DNA from: Clostridium gelidum
Lineage (GTDB): Bacteria; Bacillota; Clostridia; Clostridiales; Clostridiaceae
Direction of reading: 5' to 3'
Assembly: GCF_019977655.1 (NCBI RefSeq)
Contig: NZ_AP024849.1
Span: 5,969,501 to 6,033,500, forward strand
DNA length: 64,000 bases
Shown piece after piece: positions 44,686 through 51,718 of the stretch. Position numbers and translations under genes: made by a program. How positions within the stretch are numbered: the first letter of the stretch is position 1; each line of letters starts with the position of its first letter. The notes beneath the pieces were generated by a model, which saw only the letters and a program-made list of their open reading frames with translations, ran no database searches and was not told the origin of the DNA.

Positions 44686-45048
44686 ATGAATTTTAATACA
44701 AAACTAAAAGAAGTAAGAGCCAATTTAGGATTAACACAGGAACAATTCGCTACAAAATTTAGCTTTTCCAGAACTACAGTTACAGAATTAGAAAATGGTA
44801 ATAAAAAACCAACTCTAAAAACAATACAAAAATTATCTCATCTAACTAATACCAAACTAAGCTATTGGCTAGATGAAGATGCCGATACTGAAATAAAATT
44901 ATTTGATGGTTTAAAAATAATTATTGATACTTTAATAGAGGTTGGGGAAATAAACGAAAGTGGTAAATGCTCTGATAAAGGAACAAACTTACTTTTAAAA
45001 ATGTTAGAAAAAGAAATTCCCCTATATATGAATTCCAAAAAGAATTAG
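44686..45048 (+). CDS. XRE-family repressor of the tail locus
   Basis: 120 residues. Residues ~1-60 are an XRE helix-turn-helix (LKEVRANLGLTQEQFATKFS, SRTTVTELENGNKKPTLKTIQ). Residues ~65-120 are a helical C-terminal part (IKLFDGLKIIIDTLIEVGEI) without a peptidase (LexA/CI) domain, so it cannot self-cleave under SOS. It is the only plus-strand gene in the locus and is opposed by a LexA-type promoter at its 3' end that would transcribe antisense through it. ATG 44686, TGGAGGTATCAATAAA. Confidence 0.9.
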   Translation: MNFNTKLKEVRANLGLTQEQFATKFSFSRTTVTELENGNKKPTLKTIQKLSHLTNTKLSYWLDEDADTEIKLFDGLKIIIDTLIEVGEINESGKCSDKGTNLLLKMLEKEIPLYMNSKKN

Positions 45049-45050
45049 GG

Positions 45051-45116
45051 TTACCTCCCTAGTTCTTTGAGAACCTCTTTTAACAATTTTATATATTCAC
45101 GTTTTACCTTATCCAA
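45051..45116 (-). CDS. 21-codon ORF directly behind a LexA-type promoter
   Basis: TTG start at 45116 (an in-frame TGA precedes it) with AAGAAGGG six bases upstream. Product DKVKREYIKLLKEVLKELGR after the initiator: a lysine-rich amphipathic helix resembling the ORF at 44196. It begins ~25 nt after the predicted start site of the promoter at 45147-45176. A TAGGG...CCCTA hairpin with ATTCTTTTT at 45039-45063 overlaps its end and could make a ~100-nt transcript. Function unknown; an SOS-induced antirepressor or toxin-like peptide is conceivable. Confidence 0.5.
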   Translation of the reverse strand: MDKVKREYIKLLKEVLKELGR

Positions 45117-45146
45117 TCAAAGCCCTTCTTTCTTAACTTTAAAATT

Positions 45147-45176
45147 ATTATACTATATGCGAACATATGTTTGCAA
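45147..45176 (-). promoter_or_regulatory. leftward promoter carrying a LexA (SOS) box
   Basis: Minus strand TTGCAA (45171-45176), 18-bp spacer, TATAAT (45147-45152). The spacer contains GCGAACATATGTTTGC (45159-45174), which fits the clostridial LexA core GAAC-N4-GTTT exactly and 13 of 14 positions of the Bacillus consensus CGAACRNRYGTTYC. LexA bound there would block the promoter until DNA damage. Confidence 0.8.
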
Positions 45177-45240
45177 TATATTTTGTATATTTTTGAATAA
45201 TTAGAATCTATTTCTTAAAATCTCTATTTTTTTAATAAAA

Positions 45241-45326
45241 TTCTAAAACCTCATCCACATAGTTTTTACAAAAAAGTTATACACATTAGTTTGCCTTTTA
45301 TTTATACACAATTATTTTAATTATAG
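45241..45326. repeat. right ~90-bp imperfect direct repeat flanking the tail island, with DnaA boxes
   Basis: Counterpart of 25015-25105 in the same orientation. Boxes TCATCCACA 45251 (one mismatch), TTATACACA 45277 and TTATACACA 45302 keep the 26/25-bp phasing; the fourth position is degenerate. It also stands ~60 bp upstream of the gene at 45385. Confidence 0.7.
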
Positions 45327-45384
45327 ACAATCCAATATTATTTTATTACCATAGAATTAATAATCCTAATTAGGAGTGAGTGAC

Positions 45385-45900
45385 GTGAACGAATTATTAA
45401 TACCTATAAGTAATGCTGAATTTAAAAATAAGGTTAAAATAAGATTCAATAATATATTAGACGGTTTTGATTTGTTTAAAAATTTTACTATCGAAGCCAT
45501 AAATATAGAAATTGGAGAAAATAAAATTATTAAATTTATAGAAAATATTTTTGAAGAAAACAATTGTGAAGCTTATGTAGATTTTTATATAAATAGAATA
45601 TCAGATGAAGATAAAGTAAAGCTTATTACATTAGTTCCAGACGAAGATAAGAACATACTAAAACTGCATCTAAATGCTGAACCTCATGATGGAATTTTTT
45701 ATAAGTTAAGTAATAAAACTCTTATCCCATTTCTAGTTCGTTTAAATACAAGAGAAATTTTCTTTGTCACGTTTTATTTTACTAATAAACCTATTACTAT
45801 ATGGGGCAATTACGGTATGAAGTTTCCTTGTTTCTTTAATACCGAGAATGATTTAGAATTTTATTATAACCTGTCCAAATCATTTGGTTTCTTTAGCTAA
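45385..45900 (+). CDS. hypothetical protein, 171 residues
   Basis: Unrecognised. GTG start at 45385 is chosen because AGGAG at 45372 lies eight bases upstream; a GTG at 45376 overlaps that site. Text MNELLIPISNAEFKNKVKIR, acidic helical first half, then beta-rich second half (LIPFLVRLNTREIFFVTFYF). No signal peptide or metal motif. Sits just outside the right flanking repeat. Confidence 0.7.
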   Translation: MNELLIPISNAEFKNKVKIRFNNILDGFDLFKNFTIEAINIEIGENKIIKFIENIFEENNCEAYVDFYINRISDEDKVKLITLVPDEDKNILKLHLNAEPHDGIFYKLSNKTLIPFLVRLNTREIFFVTFYFTNKPITIWGNYGMKFPCFFNTENDLEFYYNLSKSFGFFS

Positions 45901-46026
45901 ATAATATTTTTAAATATACATGTTGCAATATATACAAGGAAAACTTCATCAAAATATAAAATATAGTTAAATAAATATCCTAAATTTTAAACAGTCACTA
46001 TATATAAACACCTAAATTCTACATAC

Positions 46027-46276
46027 TTTTACTTAGTATTATATTCAACATTTGCTATGCTTAAGCGTATATCTAAACAGAGAAATTGGATACATATTTG
46101 TGCAATAGGCATTGAAAATAAGCTGTTGAAAACACTTAATGGAAGGTTGTTCCATTTTAGTTTGTCCTGAGCTTGCCTCAGGAGCAAACTGAAATGGGTG
46201 CAACCTTCCATTTAGTGGATTCCAGCGAAATTTTCACAGTCCTATGGAACAAATATGTATTCAATTTCGGCGGGAT
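46027..46276 (+). repeat. hairpin-forming dispersed repeat, copy B
   Basis: Same architecture and orientation as copy A. The apex here is TCCTGAG...CTCAGGA instead of TCCAAA...TTTGGA. Paired changes also occur in the stem (GGAAGG/CCTTCC instead of GGCAGG/CCTGCC). Ends AATTTCGGCGGGATATAC. Bases 45901-46026 hold nothing else I recognise. Confidence 0.8.
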
Positions 46277-46355
46277 ATACTCATAATTACGGTTTTCAAA
46301 ACTGATTTAAAACATAGTTTTTATTTAAGTTCTTAGTTGCACTTATGCGCCTTTT

Positions 46356-47162
46356 TTAATTTTGCATGTTCTTAGATTTCTCTGCACACTTATCAATAGC
46401 TTGAATAACGCTATTTCTAAATCCTAGTTTTTCTAATTCAACAACTGCATCAATTGTAGTTCCTCCAGGCGAACAAACCATATCTTTTAATTCCCCAGGA
46501 TGCTTGCCTGTTTCTAATACCATCTTAGCAGAGCCTAATACGCTTTGTGCTGCCATCTTATAAGCTTTAGCTCTAGGTATACCTAATTTTACAGCACCAT
46601 CTGCCATAGCCTCTATGAACATAAATACATATGCAGGTGATGATCCACACAAGGCAGTAAAACCATGAAAGTCTTTTTCATCTAATTGAACACATTCCCC
46701 AAAACTTTCAAAAATTTTAAAACAATAATCTAACTCATCCTTACTTATGTTCTTATTTGGACATACTGCTGACATCGCTTGCCCTACAAGTGCTGGTGTA
46801 TTTGGCATAGTTCTAATTATCTTAAAATCATCGCCAAGCCATTCTTCCATATTATCTATCGTAATGCCTGCGGCTACAGTAATAATTAACTTATCTTTCG
46901 TTAGCTCTGATTTAATTTCATCTATTATTCCTTTATACATAAAAGGCTTAACAGCTAAAATTATAATCTCAGCTTCCCTAGCAACAACCTTACTATCTAA
47001 AGTTGTAGTTACTTCAAATTGTGTTTCCAGTTTTTTTGCAGATCCTTCAGTTTTAGTAGAAATTATTATCTCATCAGCTTTTAAAAATCCTGATTTAATC
47101 ATTCCTCCAACCATAGAACTGCCCATATTTCCACAACCTACAAATCCAACCTTTTTACTCAT
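46356..47162 (-). CDS. proC: pyrroline-5-carboxylate reductase
   Basis: Last step of proline synthesis (P5C + NAD(P)H to proline). 268 residues, typical. N-terminal Rossmann motif GFVGCGNMGSSMVGGMI, ILAVKPFMYKGII, MPNTPALVGQAMSA and the C-terminal signature GVKLGIPRAKAYKMAAQSVLGS-like AVKLGIPRAKAYKMAAQSVL, followed by GELKDMVCSPGGTTIDAVVEL. ATG 47162, GGGGGCTATAAT upstream. Monocistronic. Confidence 0.97.
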   Translation of the reverse strand: MSKKVGFVGCGNMGSSMVGGMIKSGFLKADEIIISTKTEGSAKKLETQFEVTTTLDSKVVAREAEIIILAVKPFMYKGIIDEIKSELTKDKLIITVAAGITIDNMEEWLGDDFKIIRTMPNTPALVGQAMSAVCPNKNISKDELDYCFKIFESFGECVQLDEKDFHGFTALCGSSPAYVFMFIEAMADGAVKLGIPRAKAYKMAAQSVLGSAKMVLETGKHPGELKDMVCSPGGTTIDAVVELEKLGFRNSVIQAIDKCAEKSKNMQN

Positions 47163-47309
47163 ATTATAGCCCCCATTTAAAATTTTTATTGTTATAAATT
47201 CAAATTTTATGATTTTATATAAACATTTTAATTTTAATCCACCACAATCATAGAATAGCTTGTATTAAAATTTCACAAACTACAATTAAATATGAAGGGA
47301 GGAATATAT

Positions 47310-47648
47310 ATGAAAGATAACTCTTTAATATATGATAATTCTTTAATAAGTCAACGGGATTTTATTAATACTATTTTAAATCCCACTCCGACAGAACAAC
47401 TTCCTATATTTGAAATTAAAGAAACTCCAGAATTCTATTGTATTTATATAGATTCATTTTATGGCAATAAGCATATATTAGAAATATGTTATAAAAATAA
47501 TTTTTTAATATTAAAAATAAAATTTAAAAATACTCTAAAAAATTCAGCTCACGAAAGAATTTTCTATTTATTAGACATTGATTTAAATAATATTTTACTT
47601 CATGATTATAAACATAATATAAAATTGATAGTTCCAAAAGTTATTTAG
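47310..47648 (+). CDS. small protein with degenerate Hsp20/alpha-crystallin-like pattern
   Basis: 112 residues from ATG 47310, eight bases after AGGGAGGA (an ATG at 47292 precedes that site). IKETPEFYCIYIDSFYGNKH, ICYKNNFLILKIKF, then HERIFYLLDIDLNNILLHDY and IKLIVPK follow the strand order of an Hsp20 domain (E-TP-Y-I..LPG, Y-NN-L-I, ER-F-LPD-D--NI, L-I-IPK). The PG of the classic motif is missing. Could be coincidental. Confidence 0.5.
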   Translation: MKDNSLIYDNSLISQRDFINTILNPTPTEQLPIFEIKETPEFYCIYIDSFYGNKHILEICYKNNFLILKIKFKNTLKNSAHERIFYLLDIDLNNILLHDYKHNIKLIVPKVI

Positions 47649-47657
47649 TTAATATTA

Positions 47658-47722
47658 AAATTGTCAATGTTCAACGTTCAATGTCAATTATTGATCATTG
47701 AACATTTGGCATTGATAATTAA
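47658..47722. repeat. 65-bp imperfect palindrome
   Basis: AATTGTCAATGTTCAACGTT and onward pairs with ...CATTGAACATTTGGCATTGATAATT around a 15-base centre. It has no T-run, so it looks like a small interspersed palindrome rather than a terminator. Confidence 0.55.
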
Positions 47723-47785
47723 ATTGGAAAGTATAAGTATAGTTTTTACCTTTAATATTAATATTATTTATAATTCACTAAAATT

Positions 47786-49126
47786 TTAGTCTCTATGAAT
47801 TACATCTAGATTCCCAAATTTACTATATTGTCCAAGCCAAGCAAGCCTTGCAGTTCCTACTGGACCATTTCTTTGTTTGGATATTATACATTCTGCAATA
47901 TTTTTATCTTCGGTTTCTTTATTGTAGTATTCATCTCTATATAGGAACATAACTATATCTGCATCTTGCTCTATAGAACCTGATTCTCTTAAATCTGATA
48001 GCATTGGTCTATGATCTGCTCTTTGTTCAGGTGCACGCGATAATTGCGATAGAGCTATTACTGGGCACTCCATCTCTTTAGCTAATGCTTTAATAGATCT
48101 AGATATTTCAGATACTTCTTGTTGTCTATTATCACTATTAGAAGTTCCCCCAGACATAAGTTGCAAATAGTCAATAACAATTAAATCTATTCCATACTCT
48201 ATTTTAAGCCTTCTGCACTTTGATCTCATTTCCATAACAGTCACACCAGCACTATCATCTATATAAATTTTTGCTTTCGAAAGTGGTCCTGCTGCCATAG
48301 CAATGTTCTCCCAATCTTTGTCTTCCAAAGTTCCTGTTCTAAGCTTTAGCATATCAACATTGGCTTCTGAACAAAGGAGCTTATAGGCTAATTGTTCCTT
48401 AGACATTTCTAAAGAGAATATTACAACACTTCTATGATCTCTAAGCGCTGCATGTTCTGCTATATTCAAAGCAAATGTTGTTTTTCCCATGGAAGGTCTA
48501 GCTGCAATTAATATCATATCTCCACTTTGAAACCCAGAAGTTTTTGCATCTAAGTCAGTAAATCCAGAACTAACTCCAGTAGTTTCACCTTTATTATTAA
48601 AGAGTTTTTCTATTTGTGCAAATCCTCTTTCTAATACATCACTTAATGGTTCAAAATCCTTCGATGTTCTTTTTTCAGCTATGTTAAATATTTTCTTTTC
48701 TGCAACATCTATAACATTTTCCACTTGACTTTGATTATTATAACTTTCTTCAATTATTGCAGTTGATGCCTTGATAAGTTTTCTTAAAGTAGACTTATCC
48801 GTAACAATCTTTATGTATGCACTTAAATTTGCAGTAGTTGGCACAGAAGAACTTAATTCAGTTATATAAGTTACTCCACCAGCTCTTTCAAGCGCATCAG
48901 TACTCTTTAAATATTCTAATAAAGTTAATAAATCTATGGCTATATCATTTCTAAACATCTCTAATATAGTTTTATATATTACTTTATGACCATCTCTATA
49001 AAAATCCTCTTCTTCTAAGCCTTCCAATACTTTTGCTATAGCAGTCTTATCTATAATCATAGATCCTATAACTGATTGTTCCGCTTCTACACTTTGAGGC
49101 AAACTTCTCATAACTGATGCATCCAA
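47786..49126 (-). CDS. dnaB: replicative DNA helicase
   Basis: Hexameric helicase that unwinds DNA ahead of the replisome (called dnaC in Bacillus). 446 residues, typical. N-terminal primase-interacting domain (SLPQSVEAEQSVIGSMIID), Walker A ARPSMGKTTFALN at ~215, Walker B region IDLIVIDYLQLM, then LSRAPEQRADHRPMLSDLRE and ADIVMFLYRDEYY. TTG start at 49126 with AGGGAGGAATAAAAC upstream. lonC ends upstream at a terminator, so dnaB has its own promoter in 49127-49277. Confidence 0.97.
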   Translation of the reverse strand: MDASVMRSLPQSVEAEQSVIGSMIIDKTAIAKVLEGLEEEDFYRDGHKVIYKTILEMFRNDIAIDLLTLLEYLKSTDALERAGGVTYITELSSSVPTTANLSAYIKIVTDKSTLRKLIKASTAIIEESYNNQSQVENVIDVAEKKIFNIAEKRTSKDFEPLSDVLERGFAQIEKLFNNKGETTGVSSGFTDLDAKTSGFQSGDMILIAARPSMGKTTFALNIAEHAALRDHRSVVIFSLEMSKEQLAYKLLCSEANVDMLKLRTGTLEDKDWENIAMAAGPLSKAKIYIDDSAGVTVMEMRSKCRRLKIEYGIDLIVIDYLQLMSGGTSNSDNRQQEVSEISRSIKALAKEMECPVIALSQLSRAPEQRADHRPMLSDLRESGSIEQDADIVMFLYRDEYYNKETEDKNIAECIISKQRNGPVGTARLAWLGQYSKFGNLDVIHRD

Positions 49127-49277
49127 GTTTTATTCCTCCCTCTAATTATCAAACGACAATTACTTTTTTTGCATTTTAAACACATAAAATAACAAGCCAA
49201 ATAATGTACTGTATATTTTTTGAATGTGTCTTATCCTATGTAATTTAATTCATTCTAATTCTATCATTTCTTAACTA

Positions 49278-49312
49278 TAAAAAAAAGCCTCCTAATTAAG
49301 GAGACTTATTTT
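49278..49312 (-). terminator. terminator of the rplI-lonC unit
   Basis: Minus strand AAGTCTCCTTAATTAGGAGGCTT, stem AGTCTCCT/AGGAGGCT, followed by TTTTTT. Confidence 0.85.
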
Positions 49313-49361
49313 TTTGAATATGCTTAAGACACATGAAATAAAATAACTATTCAAAATATGC

Positions 49362-51257
49362 CTAATTAAATGCAATGTCCATAAGTTCTTCTATTGCTTC
49401 TATAGTTCTAACTTCTATATCTTCAGTATTTAAAGGAATTTCTTTTTCATTATCTTTTGGAATTAAAACAAGTTTTATTCCCATTCTTCTAGCTCCATAT
49501 ATCTTTTCAAATATCCCCCCAACTGGTTTAACCTTACCCTTAAGGGATATTTCTCCTGTAACTGCTATATCTTGTCTTATAGGTTTATTTAACAATGAAC
49601 TTATTATACAAATAGTAATAGCAGCTCCTGCAGAAGGTCCATCTATTTTTCCTCCACCAATAACATTAACATGAATATCATAATCTTTAATATCCTTATC
49701 AGTTAAATTTCTAATAACCGATGCAGCATTAAATACAGAGTCCTTAGCCATAGATCCAGCTGTATCATTAAATCTAACCACACCAGTTCCCTTTTTCTTT
49801 GCTGGGAACACTGCAGCTTCAATTTCTATTGTAGACCCTAAAAATCCACTTACGCCTAATCCATAAACATGACCTATTTCTCTTTTATTCATATTTGTTA
49901 ATCTTTCAAATGGAGTGTATCGTCCAATTGATATTACCTCATCTAAGTCTGATAACTTTATTTCTAAGTCATCTACACGCTCTTTACTACAATGTAACCC
50001 ATATCCATATGTATCAGTTAATATATTTACAGCTTTTCTGCCTTCAAATGTATAATTACTAATTTTTTGTGCAACACCATCTTCTAATCTGACATTCAAT
50101 TTTCTAGCAGCATCTTCTACTATAGATACTACATCAACTGAAGAAAGTGGTTCAAAATAAACTTCTGTACATCTTGATCTTAAAGCTGGATTGATTTCAC
50201 TTGGACTTTTAGTTGTAGCTCCAATTAAAACAAAATCTGCTGGTGCTCCATTATCAAAAAGATATTTAATATATTTAGGAGTCATCTCATCATCAGGATC
50301 ATAATATGATGACGAAAATTCAACTCTCTTATCTTCTAAAACCTTTAACAGTTTGTTTTGAAGCATAGAATCTAATTCCCCGATCTCATCTATAAACAAT
50401 ATTCCTCCATGAGCTTGTGTAACTAATCCTGGTTTTGGCTCTGGTATACCAACTTCTGCCAAATCCCTTTTGCTTCCTTGATATATAGGATCATGTACTG
50501 AACCTAATAGTGGATTTGTTATTTCTCTAGGATCCCATCTTAATGTAGTTCCATCAACCTCAACGAATTTAGATTTGTCATCAAATGGAGTATATGAAAG
50601 CTTTTTCACTTCATCTAATGCAATTCTAGCTGCTGTAGTCTTTCCAACTCCAGGTGGTCCATATAGTATTATATGTTGTGGATATGGTGATGAGAGCTTT
50701 GATATTAATGATTTGATAGCCCTCTCTTGGCCAACTACTTGACTAAAATTCGTAGGCCTTAGAAAACTCATAATATTCTTACTTGTAACCCTGCTATCTA
50801 ATTCTATTAAATTATTTAATTTGCTAACAGTTTTCTTATTTTCAGTACCTTTTTGCTTGTTTATAACTGAAAGCCTAACTTCATCTATGTACTTCTCTTG
50901 TTTCTCCATAATAGATTGTTCAACTTGAGATTCAATCTTACTTTGAACATACCTCTTAGCTAACTCATCTGAAATCAATCTTACAGTTTTATTTATAGCT
51001 TTTTGCAATTCATCTTTTTTAGGTGTAATCTTTAAATCCTTACCTTCAGCTAAGATTGTATTTAATGCAAAAACTTTCTCACAAGGATCTAATGACTGTA
51101 TAAATTTATCTAATTTAAACCTAACTGTTCTAGCTTTAAATGCACCTTTATCAAGAATATTTTTAGTTATAGAAAATAATGCTTCTATTTGTGATTCTAA
51201 AGATAAAGTTCCCGAAAGAATATCTTGTAATAAGTCTACGTTGTCATATGAATTCAA
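49362..51257 (-). CDS. lonC: LonC-type ATP-dependent protease
   Basis: 631 residues, the Lon-like protease subtype of clostridia. N-terminal ~150 residues helical, AAA+ module ~170-440 (Walker A YGPPGVGKTTAAR, Walker B GGILFIDEIGELD, sensor PALRSRC), and an S16 peptidase domain at ~460-631 with GGGKIDGPSAGAAITICI (catalytic Ser) and a downstream Lys (GKVKPVGGIFEKIYGA). TTG start at 51257 with AAGGAGGATTAATT. 12 bp downstream of rplI, so likely one operon with rplI and the GdpP-like gene. Confidence 0.93.
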   Translation of the reverse strand: MNSYDNVDLLQDILSGTLSLESQIEALFSITKNILDKGAFKARTVRFKLDKFIQSLDPCEKVFALNTILAEGKDLKITPKKDELQKAINKTVRLISDELAKRYVQSKIESQVEQSIMEKQEKYIDEVRLSVINKQKGTENKKTVSKLNNLIELDSRVTSKNIMSFLRPTNFSQVVGQERAIKSLISKLSSPYPQHIILYGPPGVGKTTAARIALDEVKKLSYTPFDDKSKFVEVDGTTLRWDPREITNPLLGSVHDPIYQGSKRDLAEVGIPEPKPGLVTQAHGGILFIDEIGELDSMLQNKLLKVLEDKRVEFSSSYYDPDDEMTPKYIKYLFDNGAPADFVLIGATTKSPSEINPALRSRCTEVYFEPLSSVDVVSIVEDAARKLNVRLEDGVAQKISNYTFEGRKAVNILTDTYGYGLHCSKERVDDLEIKLSDLDEVISIGRYTPFERLTNMNKREIGHVYGLGVSGFLGSTIEIEAAVFPAKKKGTGVVRFNDTAGSMAKDSVFNAASVIRNLTDKDIKDYDIHVNVIGGGKIDGPSAGAAITICIISSLLNKPIRQDIAVTGEISLKGKVKPVGGIFEKIYGARRMGIKLVLIPKDNEKEIPLNTEDIEVRTIEAIEELMDIAFN

Positions 51258-51269
51258 AATTAATCCTCC

Positions 51270-51716
51270 TTATGCTTGTGGAACAATAATAACCTTCATT
51301 TTAGTACTAACTTCTGGATATATTTTAACCTCTATATCATATCCACCTGCTAATTTTATTGTATCCATAATAATTTTCTTTTTATCTATTTCAATTTTAT
51401 ATTGTGCTTTAATTAATTCAGCTACATCTTTACTAGTAATAGCACCAAATAATTTTCCACTTTCTCCTGCCTTAGCTTTTATTGTTATTTCTTTTCCCTT
51501 TAACTCTCCAGCTAATTTTTGTGCCGCTTCAAGCTGCGCTAATTTTTCTTTTCTTTCATTTTCTCTTTTATTATTTAAAATATGCATATTTGAATCACTA
51601 GCTTCTTGTGCTAATTTCCTCGGAAATAAAAAATTTCTTGCATATCCATCTGATGCTTCAATAACATCACCCTTTTTACCTACTTTTTTAATTTCTTGTA
51701 ATAAAATAACTTTCAT
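51270..51716 (-). CDS. rplI: 50S ribosomal protein L9
   Basis: 148 residues, full length. N-terminal 23S rRNA-binding domain (MKVILLQEIKKVGKKGDVIE, SDGYARNFLFPRKLA), long connecting helix, C-terminal domain (GKLFGAITSKDVAELIKAQY). Starts 2 bp after the stop of the GdpP-like gene, so the two are translationally coupled, the usual Firmicute arrangement. Confidence 0.98.
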   Translation of the reverse strand: MKVILLQEIKKVGKKGDVIEASDGYARNFLFPRKLAQEASDSNMHILNNKRENERKEKLAQLEAAQKLAGELKGKEITIKAKAGESGKLFGAITSKDVAELIKAQYKIEIDKKKIIMDTIKLAGGYDIEVKIYPEVSTKMKVIIVPQA

Positions 51717-51718
51717 AT

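Larger units (their letters stand above)
25243..45174 (-). mobile_element. phage tail-like bacteriocin (tailocin) locus, contractile type
   Basis: About 20 kb of minus-strand genes in PBSX/diffocin order covering sheath, tube, tape measure, baseplate, fibres and lysis, with XRE repressor, late-regulator gene and a LexA-type promoter at the right end. I find no terminase, portal, capsid, head-tail connector, integrase or replication gene, and none fits in the gaps. Known analogues are PBSX of Bacillus, diffocin of Clostridioides difficile and the phage-tail-like clostocins described from solventogenic clostridia. A decayed prophage is the alternative, but every tail and lysis gene is intact. 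Confidence 0.85.

Noticed and set aside
46029..46211. 60-codon minus-strand ORF
   Set aside because: Falls inside the hairpin-forming repeat copy B; its codons are arms of a palindrome.
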